Source of the DNA: Benincasa hispida
Taxonomy: Eukaryota; Streptophyta; Magnoliopsida; Cucurbitales; Cucurbitaceae
Assembly: GCF_009727055.1 (NCBI RefSeq)
Contig: NC_052349.1
Location: forward strand, 48,342,085-48,406,084
DNA: 64,000 nucleotides
Direction of reading: 5' to 3'
Under the pieces are notes generated by a model. That model was not told the DNA's origin, searched no databases, and saw nothing but the letters and a program-made list of their open reading frames with translations. Shown here piece after piece: positions 11,389 through 23,614 of the stretch (its first letter is position 1; every line of letters starts with the position of its first letter). The position numbers were made by a program, and so were the translations under genes.

Positions 11389-11589
11389 TGTTTTGGGTTT
11401 TGAAGACTGACTTACTACGTAAGTCTAGATAGTCCCTGTAACCTAGTAACGGATTCCTCGTCATCGCGTGGTATGTTCTACTAATGAAAGTTTTCATTAC
11501 ATACATGAGATTAGTTGATGTAATGTTTCAATAGCATGTTTTCTTGAGAAAGATCCGGAAAAATAGAGCTGATTTGTGAGTTCATGACA

Positions 11590-11804
11590 GGACATGGTAC
11601 CTAAGCTTAGACCAAGAAAAGTAGTTAGAGAAGGGGTTCGGGACCCTCAAATGCAACATCTATAAGTTCAGAATCCTCCCCCTCCAAGGGTGCAGAAAGA
11701 GGGAGCTGGTGGAAGTCAATCGTCTCGATAGCTTCAGATCCACCTATGGCTCAAGTTGATGAAAAAGCAACGGAGACAACAATTGGGGAAGCTGTTACAT
11801 CCTC
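11590..11804 (+). pseudogene. Gypsy-A gag N-terminal coding remnant
   Basis: The stretch reads as a degraded gag leader (PKLRPRK-like and proline-rich peptide, then a glycine/serine-rich run) and is interrupted at 11804 by the Copia-2 insertion. The gag resumes at 18463 directly after the duplicated target site TCCTC. Frame breaks are present. Confidence 0.6.
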
Positions 11805-13684
11805 TGCTAGATTGTATCAACAAGTAGCAGAAGAAACAAGGATCAATAAGCACTCTAATTCATTAATTTTGGCAGAAATTAAAGCATGCTCTTGCAGAAA
11901 CAAGTAGGTTTCAAGTCATACCTTTGTAGAACTTCTTCAAAGCTCAAATTCTAGCTGCAAATCTCTCCAAATCTCATTGTAGACCACCTCAAGATCTTCC
12001 CTACTATTCTCTTGGTGCTCTAGATTGAGTTGTGGGACTCAAAATAAGGTTGAATGAAGGGAATTTGGAGAAGAGCCCACAACAGCAACTCACTTGAAGA
12101 ACACCTTCTTCACCACAAAATTTTCAGCAAAAATTCTACCGATTGCATACCTCAAATTCACTCCAATCTTCTCAATATATTGGAGACAATCATGCAAAGA
12201 AGATGGCTGCATGAGATATAGCCCATGCTAGGAGTAATTGAAGCCTAAAGTAATGGGTTTTGTGTGAGCAACTATGAAGGTGATAATGGAAAAAACCAAA
12301 TTTCCATTTTTGTGTTTTGCTTATCTTTTTCAACTTTTTCAAATTGATTTCAAAAATCAATTTTGATTTATAAAATTGAAAATATTATTAATTTTACAAA
12401 ATTAATTTCATAAATTAATTTTCTTAATAAAATTAATCAATAATTATTTAAACAATTTAAATAATTCTAATTAATTTAATATCAAATATTACATTAAATT
12501 TACACAAATTCACCTTCATATATTTAAATCATATTTAAATATTAATTCTCCAATTCTGTTTAATTCTTAAAATTAAACGTGTAATTATATCTCATATAAT
12601 TACAAATTCCTTTAATTCTAATTTGAACGGTTCAAATTAACTTATCACGTTACTAGCTAATCCATTTATGAGCTAGTAGGGGGACCTTGTGGACCTACAA
12701 ATCAGGGGCTCTAATGATCAGAGATCAATTGGCTAAACTCATTAGACCAAACTAATTCCCATTTGTTAACTAATGGATCACTCTACTAAAGCCTATAGTT
12801 GAACTCCCTTCACTATAGATATATTATGTCTGCTCGATATAACCAGGATTAGTAAGTTAACCCTTCACCAGTTGTTCATAATAACGGGCTGGGTTAGATG
12901 TCGTTTTACCCCCAAGATTACCTCTTGTTCCTTAAGTCCCATTGATCATCTAATGAACAATTGATTTGTGATCCAATCAACAAACTGAGTCCCTCTCGGG
13001 CGAATGAGAGGGTAGGGATCTTGTTCAAGACTCGAAGTCAACACTTTAAGGGAACAACCTTTCTACTATCCCTAAAAGTGGGTAGAAGTGAATTCCTTCT
13101 TGCACCCTATGTCCCCAGCTAACTATTCGGTCTTACCCCTGAAATGGGAGGTTATTGAGCCGGCATTGTTGAGTCAACCTTTACCTATTCAAATCTAAGG
13201 ATAATCCCAAATAAATAGGAGTTCATAGTTAGCTCAGATTGAGGTCAAGTTACCTAGGTCATCGTTTTGAAATAGTCAGTTTTAAACAGTAAATAGCGTT
13301 ATAAAGTAAGAGTGACTGATTTCGTGGTCGATCTTGTACAAAATCCATTTGCACAGGACGCCCCCACTCATCATGTCATAACATGTACGAATTAGGACCA
13401 CTTCGTTTGTAGCACTTTAAAACTCTTTGTAACAACTACAGAGTAGGCCGCATCTAATAGTGTTACCAGAATAAGGCACCCAACCTACTATAGATCATTT
13501 TGACTATTTACTCGAACCTAATCCACTCTCTACATAAAGTTCAAGTACTCATGTAATAGTCAAGGGAATTTTAGGTTTATTAGATTTCTAATAAGAAATA
13601 CATATATCCAATAACAACTTATTGAATTTTCAGAATAATTCTTATTGTTTACAAACCATGAGTTTTAGGACATAAAACCCAACA
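11805..13684 (-). repeat. Copia-2 3' LTR
   Basis: On the element strand it starts TGTTGGGTTTTATGTCC at 13684 and ends near GATACAATCTAGCA at 11805. It is full length (1880 bp) and preceded by the polypurine tract. Related LTRs occur at 17794-18462, 48423-49744 and, as a tail only, 49745-49977. Confidence 0.88.
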
Positions 13685-14395
13685 AACTCCCACTTGGACT
13701 AAAAATCTAGTGGTAACTTATATATCCAATATATAAGATCGTGTTTCTGAGTTTTATAGAGAAATACAATAAACTAGGGCATTCCATACCCATGGTTTAC
13801 CATTCGGTATCCCATACCCGATTTACCATTCAGTATCCCATACTCAATATTTCTCCTACTTGCCCTAGGTTATTAACTTGGTATTCCTAGTCTTACTAGG
13901 TGATTCTCAAACACTTTAGCCGAGAGAATCATTGTAAACATATTTAGTGCACAGTAGGCTTTTATTAAACTATATGGGGAATGCATCTTATACTCAATAA
14001 TGACCAAGAAGTCATACTTTCCTCACACTACATTGAGGTACTCTCAACTCTTTGAGTTAGACGCGTCTGACCTGAATTAACAACTCTTGTTAATAGTCAA
14101 ATCTAGAAATATTTTAAACTTTTAATACTCTGATCTAATTGATTTCTAGCCGTTTTTAAATATCTGAATATTTGCAAAGGGCTTTTAACAGTTTGATTCT
14201 TAACAGAAGTTTCTATGAGATAGAACAAACATAAATTTCGAAAATGAACATTTCATTTACAACAAAACATATACATTTTGTTTTTTACAAGATAACAAAA
14301 GTGAGTAAGATCAAGCAGCAACTTCTCCCATTGGTCAAGCTGAGAAAGTGGTCCTCAGGAACTAGTTAGCCTGTTTAGCTTTCTCTGCTCTCTTC

Positions 14396-15193
14396 TCAGT
14401 GAGGTACTGAGGGCAGTTTCTCTTCCAGTGCCCTTCTTCGTTGCAATGGAAATACTTCCCTTTGTCTACAGATTTTTTCTTGCCTTTCTTTCCAGGCGGT
14501 TTCTTCTTCCCTTTCTTTCCAGGAAGCAACATCAGGCTTTTGGGAGGACGTTCCTCCCTTCTTAGCAGTAGTAACGTTGTCTTTTGATTCCATACCTTTA
14601 GTTCTTAACATAGTTTGGTAAGCTTGCAGCTCATTTATCAGAGTAGTCAAGCTATATTTAATTTTATTCATGAGTACATTTGTGCAGAACTGCGGGAAAC
14701 TCTTCAAAAGAAATTCTTGAATAAAATCGACTTGACTTCTCTCGTCAACAACAATGTTGTTTACTTTCGTCACATTAAAGTGGACCATCATGTCTAGGAC
14801 ATGTTCACGAATAGAGGCCCCTTCTTTCATGAGGCTGTTGTAAATGTACTTTATGGCATCATGCCTTAGGGTGAATGACGTTTGTCCAAACATCCGTCGT
14901 AGAGATTCCATAATCTCTTTGATAGTAACCATATCCTCATGTTTCTTCGCCAAAACATCAGATATACTGGTGAGGATATAAGCACGGGCTTTATCATTTA
15001 CCCTGATCCATCTATCATACACATCCCGAACAGTTCGGTTTGTGTTGGAGCTCAGAACGGGAGGACAATCCTCTATTAAGACAAACTGTAAATCATTTAT
15101 CACCAGTATAATGTTCAAATTTGGTTTCCAGGTTACATAATTATCCCTAATCAGTTTATCCGATGCCAATAGTTGTATTATCAAACTCGCCAT
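14396..15193 (-). pseudogene. Copia-2 gag polyprotein (UBN2-type), frameshifted at the zinc knuckle
   Basis: The start at 15193 (MASLIIQLL) matches the usual Copia gag opening. An in-frame ATG 17 codons earlier is less typical. The body contains the gag landmarks RDNYVTWK, AYILTSIS, IMESLRRMFGQTS and REHVLDMMVHFN. Gag forms the virus-like particle that packages element RNA. In the present frame the C-terminus is scrambled. One frame over, the knuckle residues appear as HCNEEGHWKRNC, so a small indel lies at about 14460-14480, and the first cysteine of the knuckle is tyrosine. Pol is absent downstream. Confidence 0.85.
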
Positions 15194-16909
15194 TATGAAA
15201 TTATAAACAAATTTTATAAGTGAATTGCTTTTGAATCCAATCAAGTTTTAGCAAAGTAATAATATACTCAAGATTATTTTTGCAACGATACTAGAGTAAG
15301 AAATTCTTGACTAAATACTATTTATAGAATAAGTCATATTCCGATAGTCATTTAGGTACCGCTTTTGGTCAGAAATTATTAACACTTTAATAATTCTGTA
15401 AGTGTAACCCATTTTTTTCAGACGACAGAGGTTGGCCCTAACTATGTTACCGAAGTGGAGAGACATGGTGGGGAATAGACCTAAGAAATCCTATCCATCT
15501 CTAGGGCTTGAATTGTTCTAAATCCTATGTTACAACCCTCCGAGGGGATAGTCGTCGTTAATCAACTAGCAAAGGGCTGCTTAAAGCACACCAGCAGGTG
15601 CAACATAGAAATCTCACGGTCCAAATTAACGGAAAAGACCACAGGATATGTTGACACATTTCCTTCACCCACTTACTATGAACTACTTCCCCCGTTTACC
15701 TTGTTATTGACTCATACAAAACACTTTTCGTATGGAGGTTACTCCCAGGGTTACACGAAGCATTATATGAATCTCACAGTGTAAACTATGTGGAGAAGTG
15801 GTAGTTTGAAATCTATATATCGTATATTTGATTTCTATTCGAACAACTTCCCTTATTCACTGAAATCGAGATTTATGCTAAAAATACTTTCAGTATGGAG
15901 GTCACTCCCAGGGTGACACGAAGTACCGCATAAATCTGGATTGTGAACACTTAGGGACGTAATAACTAAAAATAACGTATCGTATATCACTGAAGTTTTC
16001 TAATAAATTTATCATATAGAAGTTATTGAACTCCCACTGAAGTGTTCTATTAAAAAGGGTTAAATTTATACTTAGGTTTTTTTCCGACTAATAAAAACAA
16101 CCCTAATTCCAAGTGGTTTATCCAAGTATAACATTTATAAAAGGATTTAAACCTACGATGTCTAGGTGATAACTGTTTTATTACCTCATATCGCTCATGT
16201 ATGCTCATAAAACTAGTTACCAACGCTCAATAATTCGACCATAATCCCCAGGTAGGAGGTATTTCGTAGACCGTTAACTTAACCCCCAGCCTCAGACAGA
16301 ATTATATACTGGGTGAGTTTGTAACCCGAGTTTTACAATTTTAACGTCCTATTTTAACTATTAAAATGAGTGGTTAACCTACGTGAGCATGTAGTTGTTC
16401 TTTGTTATGGATTTTAAATGTCTAATCCAATTTTATAACAGCTTACAAAATTTTAGACATGCTAAATATCCACAACTTACATCAAAGGCATTCAATATTT
16501 AATATAACAATTATATTAAATACAAGAAACCCTGAACATACATACTATATATTATAACATATTATAACATACTTTCAATGCTTGTAACATGCTTCCTATG
16601 GTGAGATTTTAAATCTACATGGCATATTGTATGCCCATAAAATATTTATTTAATTATAACATACATCAAATGCATAAATAATTAAACACAAACTGATATG
16701 GTTTTAGTTTTGGCATAAACAAGTAAACAAAAGCCTAATGATTACAAAATAGCTTTAAAATCGCTTCTGGACCGCTTGAAGCGCTCCAGAAAAGTCTGAA
16801 CCGGACCAGCCAAAAACTATTTGAGGCTGAATCGGACAGGAGCTCAAGAAAACTGGCCGAACCGACTGCTTTCACTCCATGCTCGAAATCTCGCTGAGGC
16901 TCATCGTGT

Positions 16910-17480
16910 AGCATTGACAACTATCTTATAGTTTTTGCCTGATCGTGTAATGCCATCGTATAACGCTTGACCAAACTTCACGATTATGTAGTGTCTTCCT
17001 TCTATCATATAGTGCCATCGTCTAATACTGGACAATGCTGCACGATCACTTAACACTATCGTGCAGCACCATTGTCTAGCGCCGGACAAATACTACACGA
17101 TTGCTTAGCGCCATCGTATAGCGCCACTTCTTGATCGTTTAACGCATGCACAAAGGTAGACGATCGTGTAGTGCTATCACATAGCACCTCTTCACATCGT
17201 TGTGCAAATCTACACGATCGTGTAGTGCCATCATATAGCACTTCAACGCATCATTTAGCTCCCACACAAAGCTACACGAGCACTTCAACGCATCATTTAG
17301 CTCCCACACAAAGCTACACGACCTGTCTCTTATACACATCTAGATGTGTATAAGAGACAGATCGTGTAGTGCTATCACATAGCACCTCTTCACATCGTTG
17401 TGCAAATCTACACGATCGTGTAGTGCCATTGTATAGCACTTCAACGCATCATTTAGCTCTCGAAGGTACACGATCGTCCA
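16910..17480 (-). repeat. CGATCG-type motif array in the Copia-2 leader
   Basis: Degenerate units around ACGATCGTGTAGTGCCATCG recur roughly every 30-60 bases, each containing the palindrome CGATCG or a decayed version. The array includes an exact 42-bp tandem duplication at 17238-17279/17280-17321 next to an adapter artefact. Similar arrays occur at 34080-34260, 39900-40440 and 48003-48170, all in Copia leaders or LTRs. Confidence 0.75.
17163..17429. other. Assembly artefact: Nextera junction in Copia-2 leader with duplicated flanks
   Basis: The 38-bp mosaic-end dimer lies at 17323-17360. The 69 bases after it (17361-17429) closely repeat 17163-17231, and a 42-bp unit is duplicated just before it. 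The peptide MCIRDR in the reverse frame is the translated adapter. The true sequence is likely shorter here. Confidence 0.96.
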
Positions 17481-17779
17481 GCTTTTCTTTACATCGACGA
17501 TATTTGAGTAGAGGCTAAAAAACTGGAATCTGCAACTCGGCCTTTTTCACTTGTTTCTTCAATTACATCTTATTTTCAACTTTAATGACTCCAAATAAAT
17601 TACAGACTCTTGAGAACACATATAAGCTCATCAAACAAGAGCCAATTACAAATTTAATTGAGAAATCAAAGAGAAATTAAATGCCAAAACTCAGAAAACC
17701 CTATCAGTACAACATTTCATATAACTCATGAAAAACACCCACCATGCCAAAATTAAACCGAATTGAATGCTTATATGAT

Positions 17780-17793
17780 GCTTTGATACCAAT
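17780..17793 (-). other. Copia-2 primer-binding site
   Basis: On the minus strand, immediately after the LTR end TCCAACA, the sequence reads ATTGGTATCAAAGC, a slightly altered initiator tRNA-Met primer site. It fixes the minus orientation. Confidence 0.9.
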
Positions 17794-18462
17794 TGTTGGA
17801 TTGTATCTGCAAGCAACGGAAGCAACAAGGATCAACAAGCACTCTAATTCATTAATTTTGACAGAAACTAAAGCATGCTCTTGCAGAAAAAAATGGGTTT
17901 CAAGTTATACTTTTGTAGAACTTCTTCAAAGCTCGAATTCTAGCTGCAAATCTCTCCAAATCTCATTGTAGACCACCTCAAGATCTTCCCTACTATTCCT
18001 TGAGGTCAAGTTACCTAGGTCATCATTTTGAAATAGTCAGTCTTAAACAGTAAACAACGATATAAAGTAAGAGTGACTGATTTTGTGGTCCGATCTTGTA
18101 CAAAACCCATTTGCACAATACGCCCCCACTCCTTATGTCATAACATGTACGAATTAGGATCACTTAATTTGTAGCACTTTACAACTCTTTGTAACAACTA
18201 CAGATTAGGCCACATCCAATAGTGTTAACAGAATAAAGAACCCAACCTTATTCATATATTATAGATCATTTTGACTATTTACTCGAACCTGATCCACTTT
18301 TATGTCTCCACATAAAGTTCAAGTACTCATGTAATAGTCAAGGGACTTTTAGGTTTATTGGATTTCTAATAAGAAATATATATATTCAACAATAACTTAT
18401 TGAATTTTTAGAATATGTCTTATTGTTTACAAACCACGAGTTTTAAGACATAAAACCCAATA
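17794..18462 (-). repeat. Copia-2 5' LTR, internally deleted
   Basis: It shares both ends with the 1880-bp LTR at 11805-13684 (TGTTGGATTGTATC at the left, AAAACCCAATA at the right) but joins sequence equivalent to about 12008 directly to about 13240. The outer terminal dinucleotide is TA rather than CA, a point change. Confidence 0.88.
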
Positions 18463-19260
18463 TCCTCCCTAATGGAAAGACTATAAGAGTTGATCCCCAA
18501 CGCAATGGCGGGACAGACTGGCCAGAACCAGGCTTAGAAGGAGCAACTACCACCAGTTCAGTTGCAACAGACCCAGTCACCGAGTTAGAACATGCAGGGT
18601 CTATCCCATGAAGCTAAGCACTTGAGGGATTTCAGGATGTTTGAACCTCGACCATTCAATGGATCGTTGAGGGATCCCACTAAAGCCGAGATGTGGCTGT
18701 CCTCGATCAAGACTGTTATATGAGATGCCCGAAAGAGCACAAGCTCCAATGTGTAGTTTTCAAGCTAATTGGCAATGCAAAGATTTGGTGGCATTCAGTA
18801 GAGAAAATGATTGATAATAGTGGAGGACTTACAACCTTGAAGCAGTTTAAAGAGCGTTTTTACGAGAAATATTTCTTAGCCAACACCCGATACAACAAGC
18901 GATTGATGCTGAGGATTGATGCTAACTTCTAAGAGGGAGAAGAGTATAGGAAGTCGCTCGGAAGTGGAACCTTCGTAGGTTAGAAAAGGAAGGTTGAGTC
19001 AAGGGCTCTTGAGCCTCAGCAAAGGAACTAGAATGCAGTTAATGCTCTATGTTAGTGGGGACAACAGGGCTCTTAAGTTGTAACTGTCAAGGAAGATAAG
19101 TCGATCTGTACAACCTGTGGTAGATGTCATTAGGGGCGTTGTCTGGCCGGTACTGAAGTTTGTTTTCGATGTGATTAGAAAAAACATATGTAAGAGAAAT
19201 TCCCAAGGAGGAACGTGTTAGAGATCAGGGGTCAGCCCGTAAGCTCATTTAAAAGAGGCT
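18463..19260 (+). pseudogene. Gypsy-A gag, central and zinc-knuckle part
   Basis: Gag resumes after the Copia-2 target duplication. Readable landmarks are FRMFEPRPFNG-like codons, the retrotransposon gag core (AKIWWHSVEKM, LKQFKERFYEKYF) around 18770-18880, and a decayed CCHC zinc knuckle CTTCGRC...GRCLAG...CFRC near 19108-19180. Several in-frame stops are present (for example after GMAGQTGQNQA-like sequence and at 18930). Confidence 0.8.
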
Positions 19261-19286
19261 CGAGCCATCAGCAGTAGCAGGGTGGA

Positions 19287-19560
19287 GTGTTTTCTACTAC
19301 TCAGCGTGAGGCCGAGAAGTCAGGCACAGTTGTGATAGGTACACTTTTCATCTTGAGGCACCATGCTTTAGTTTTGTTTAACTCCAGTTCTTCGCACTCT
19401 TTCATATCCTCAGCATTTGTAAATCATGCCATGTTAGGATCAGAACCCTTACAGTATGCTCTGTCAATTTCCACTTCATCAGGAGAAATCATGTTAGCTA
19501 CTAAAAGATAAAGGCATGTCAGGTAGAGATAGCAAATCATGCATTAGATGTGACCTTGAT
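19287..19560 (+). pseudogene. Gypsy-A aspartic protease remnant
   Basis: The frame reads LFNSSSSHSFISSAFV, which corresponds to the pepsin-like retroelement protease motif LFDSGSSHSFIS. The catalytic aspartate is asparagine and the glycine is serine, so the enzyme would be inactive. A stop follows at 19509. Confidence 0.82.
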
Positions 19561-19739
19561 AATTCTAGATATACATGATTTTGATGTGATACTGGGCGTG
19601 GATTGACTAGCTGCTAATCATGCCAGCATAGATTGCTCCCATAAAGAGGTCATCTTTAACCCTCCTACAGAAGCCCATTTTAAGTTTAAGGGGGTTGGGA
19701 CTGTGGTCCTACCCAAAGTAATTTCAGCACTGAAGGCCA

Positions 19740-20401
19740 ATTGACTGTTTCATCAAGGAACCTGGGGTATTATGGCCAGTGTGGTTGAAGTCACCTTGGC
19801 TTCAGAATCAGTAGTAAGAGACTTTCTAGATTTTTTTGTAGATGATTTTCCCGGACTACCTCCGCTGTGGGAGATAGATTTTTCTATTGAGTTGGAGCTA
19901 GATACAAATCCCATTTCGAAAGCTCTATATAGGATGACACCAGTAGAGTTGAGGGAACTTAAAGTCCAGTTGTAAGAGTTGTTGGATAAGGGCTTCATAC
20001 GACCCAGTGTACCACCATGGGGTGCACCAATACTTTTTGTAAAGAAGAAGGATGGATCATTGTACATGTGAATTGCCTACAGAAAATTAAATAAAGTGAC
20101 CATAAAGAATAAGTATCAACTTCCCATGATTGATGACTTGTTTGACCAGTTACAGGGAACTACCGTGTTCTCTATGATTGATCCTCCAGTCAGGATACCA
20201 TCAGTTAAGAATAAAGGACAGTGATATACCCAAGACATCTTTCCGTTTGAGGTATGGGCATTATGAGTTCATCGTGATGTCATTTGGTTTAAAGAATGCC
20301 TCCAGAGTATTTATGGCCTAATGAATAGGGTGTTCGAGGAATTCCTCGACACTTTTGTTATAGTTTTCATTGATGATATCTTGGTTTATTCCAAGATCGA
20401 G
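19740..20401 (+). pseudogene. Gypsy-A reverse transcriptase, N-terminal half
   Basis: RT landmarks appear in order: [63 protein letters not shown] and FIDDILVYSK at 20368-20397. Stops occur at several points (for example in VQL-stop-ELL and YM-stop-IAY). The last codons before the break carry the catalytic FIDD. The rest of RT resumes at 38053 after the Athila-1 insertion. The style matches Tekay/Del-like Gypsy elements. Confidence 0.88.
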
Positions 20402-21896
20402 TGTTAGGTTCTTAAAGGTTGCATATTTTTTATGTTAATTTCCCTAAAATTGTGTTGATTTTATGTTTTAAATGCTTATTTTGGGGTAAAACGGTTCCCG
20501 AGACATTTAGGAGTCGTTAAGAGAAGATCGGGCTAAAAAGGATCCAAATTAACTAAGAAAATCAACAAAATTGAAGAGAATTGAGTAAATTACAAAAATG
20601 CCATCGAGAATGTAGCATCACGACCCTAGGAGAGGCATTGAGCAACGCTTGACGATCGAACATTCAATCTCACTGCAAAACAGGGCAGCGTTACAAAGCT
20701 CCCCACAGTGTTGCAACACTCCGGATTTTGACGCACATCACCATGCGTGCCTTGCATTGACAAGCGTTGAGGCGGTAGCGTTGCAATGCAAGCCCAACGC
20801 TTTGAGGCTTCATCAATTTAGCATTGCAACACTACCTCAACGTCATGACGCTACCCTACGTACTATAAAAGAATTTCTTTCATTTTTGCAAAGGGGAGGA
20901 AGAAAATCCATGGAGGCTGGGATCTCTCTCCGAGTTGTTTCACTTCTTTGGTAATTCTTGCTCCAATTTAGGTTAGATTTTATATATTTTTTTGAAATGT
21001 AAATAAATCTCTTGTAATTCTTCATACAGTTTGTCAACGAATTTGTGAAGTTGATTGAATCTTGTTTCTATTTCAAGGGTTCTTGTAAATTCCTTTGAGG
21101 ATTTTACTTTCTTATTCAATTACAATCTGAATTATGCTTTCTTGAATCTGATTTTTGAAGCATGTTGAATGATCTAAATCTTGAACATGAATAGCCTAGA
21201 TGCTTGGTTTTGTCACAATCGTTGTTGAATATGTTGCTTTGAATGTGTTCGATGGAGTGTCTAGCCAAGTTCTACAAGAGGCAATAGTAGTTGTGTGTTT
21301 GATGGCTATCCTAGGATGCATTAATTACTTGATTTGGGAAAATTTTGGTTAATTGAGTAAGCTACCTTAACAATTAATCAACGCAATTAAATTCTATAAC
21401 CTAATGCACATGTTTTCTATTCTATATGGCCGCTATCGAACCCAATAGAAGTAGGAGCATGTAGGACGCTATCCAATTAAATTTTGATTAGGACGCTCTC
21501 TCAACGTATTGCTAGTTGTTGGTCTTTGTAGAGGCTAGCTTGATCGAGTTGAGTGAGTAGTTGCGAGCATAATCCGATTGTCAATAAACTCTTAGAATTC
21601 GATGATAGGAATTGCATTGAACGTCTAACTTGAACTAGAAGCAAGACCATTCCTTACTTGTTTGCATTCATCTTTTGTCTTTTGATTTCTTGTACTTTTT
21701 GTTCAATTTTATCAACCCCCATTTTATTGCTTTAATAGTCAAGGTTAGTTAAGAAAGGATAAAATTAAAACCTTCCCTATGGATCGACCTCTTACTTCCA
21801 CTTTAACTACTAGTTAGTTAGGTTGTTGTTTGAGCTTTATAAATATTGCTTGTTTCAAGTTAGGCAGAACTAATGACACCTACTTTAAACCAAACA
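20402..21896 (+). repeat. Athila-1 5' LTR
   Basis: Paired with 36525-38047. The two differ by many substitutions and small indels, so the insertion is not recent. ORFs at 20649-20954 and 20843-21037 are translations of LTR sequence. Confidence 0.88.
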
Positions 21897-21991
21897 AAAT
21901 GGTGCCATTTTTGGGGAAGGCTAAGCCATTTAATCTTTTTCTTAGCTAATTTGATTAGCAAACTGGTTATGAAGTGGAAATATGGATGATA

Positions 21992-23600
21992 TGTGTTGAC
22001 GGAATTGCGTTGTGCACTCAAGTTTCTCCAGTGGAATTCAAGTGTATATTCCTCTGAGTTTCCTGGTAAGTCCAGGGTCGAACACAGGGACTTGTGAAAA
22101 TAGATTGCGTTGGTAATTTTGATGAAAACTTTGCGGAAACCGGGTAAATAAATAAAGTGTTGTTTTGTTGTTTGCGTTGATGAAAAATAAATAACAAATG
22201 CGGCGGAGTTTGAAAAGAGTTGGTAAATGGAAAATGCGATGAATATGCGGTGAACAGGTTGAGAAAGGTTTCGGCTAACACTCCTTAGAATGCATTCATG
22301 CTTGCGATCATACAACATGCATACAACAGTAAACTACCTCTCAGTGCGAATACCACGGCTTCTAAGGCCAGAACGCATGTGATATATATGCGATAAGTCT
22401 ACAGGGTTTACACATAAACCTCTATTTCTATTTATGCGATGACAACATGATGTCCACACAAATATGCGACCACATAATATCATTCCCATCTCTAGGATAC
22501 ATGCGATACAAGTTGACCAACAGAGCTTATCTCTTAGTCCCTATCTCTTGTTTATGCAAGCTAATCTTGCTTTTTTTAATCCAGATTCTAACCTAGCTCT
22601 CTCGAGACATTAGGTTCTTTCTTTAAACTCTTTCTCGAGTAACTCTAAAAGATATTTTGCACAGCATAAAACAAGACAATCGCAAGCAATAAACTTCCTA
22701 GGTCATGTTAGCTTCTCAAACCATTCGACTAGTTTAGCTACTCATGCGTATTAAGAGAGTGAGCAGATGTAGAAATAGAACTTCCATTGAATAGATATGA
22801 GGATAAGTTTAAAATAACAATGCAAGTATAATAAAGAGCCTGGTAGCAATTTCTTGCTGCCAGGCGTTTACACTGTTTCTACTCGTGCTCTAAAGATAAT
22901 CTCGCTCTCGTGAGAGTTGGCCCGCTCTCTGCTCTTATGCCCCAAGGTTCTCTCTCAAGTTGCCCTGAGCGATCTCCGGCGCCACCACTCTTCTCTTGCT
23001 CCACCTTAAATGGAAAGGAAATTATGAACAGAAGCAACTAGTTAACTCGTCAACTGGTTGTCAAAACGGTGAACCCCTTTTCTGAAGAATGCACTTGGTA
23101 TTTATAGAGCATCCATGGTGAAAAGGCGGCTTCTCTCTCCTGGTTGTACAGATGGGACAGCTTTAATTGCTGATTGATGCACCGAATGATTGTTACCGAT
23201 AAAGCTGAATGTACTTTGTAATCGTTATCGGCTGTCAACTTAATTTGGATTCGACTTCATCGCTCTTAATTGGCCTTTCACCCAGATGCGCCCACCATGT
23301 TACGTTGACCAAGTTGCGGTGATCCTTCTCGGGTGAATGTTTGCGAGCACGATCAATGCAAAGTCTTGCGGTGAAGTTGCACTCGACCAATGAATTCCTA
23401 TGATCGCAATCTTTGCATTACGTTAACGCATATTCTGCACAAAATTACAAAAATCAAAGTTCTAATGCGCTGAACACATGCGACCGTAATATTACGAAAT
23501 TGATGCTTAATGAACGCAAAGTAACATATTTTATCAATGCAATCTGATATTGTTTAAGAACTTAGCACTATGATAACGTGCATTTTTGCCCGTTATCACA
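21992..23600 (-). repeat. Athila-2 3' LTR
   Basis: Starts TGTGATAACG at 23600 on the element strand, just after the polypurine tract, and ends GTCAACACA at 21992. Termini are TGTG/CACA. ORFs inside (21860-22318, 22018-22281) are not genes. The partner LTR is absent. Confidence 0.75.
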
Positions 23601-23614
23601 CCCCCAAATTTAAA

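Larger units (their letters stand above)
15245..17779 (-). other. Copia-2 leader region with no coding content
   Basis: About 2.5 kb between PBS and gag on the minus strand. It contains duplicated motifs such as the GGAGGTYACTCCCAGGGT elements near 15735 and 15898, and an array of ACGATCGTGTAG-like motifs at about 16910-17480. Comparable sequence is seen upstream of the gag fragment at 42480-43390. I see no gene here. Confidence 0.6.
11805..18462 (-). mobile_element. Copia-2: non-autonomous, gag-only Copia element inserted in Gypsy-A gag
   Basis: A complete minus-strand insertion with 5-bp target duplication TCCTC at 11800-11804 and 18463-18467. In element order it has a 5' LTR (18462-17794), a PBS, a 2.6-kb leader, gag (15193-14396), a polypurine tract (GTCCAAGTGGGAGTT, reverse complement of 13685-13699) and a 3' LTR (13684-11805). 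No protease, integrase, RT or RNase H is found between gag and the polypurine tract, so it depended on enzymes from another element. The 5' LTR is only 669 bp against 1880 bp for the 3' LTR; the junction suggests an internal deletion of about 1.2 kb, either real or from assembly. An adapter artefact lies at 17323-17360. Confidence 0.9.

Noticed and set aside
16910..17480. CRISPR-like array (regular repeats and spacers)
   Set aside because: Repeats are degenerate, spacing is irregular, there are no cas genes, and the host is a plant retrotransposon leader.
21860..22318. Minus-strand ORF of 152 codons
   Set aside because: It overlaps the end of Athila-2 LTR and Athila-1 sequence; no recognisable domain.
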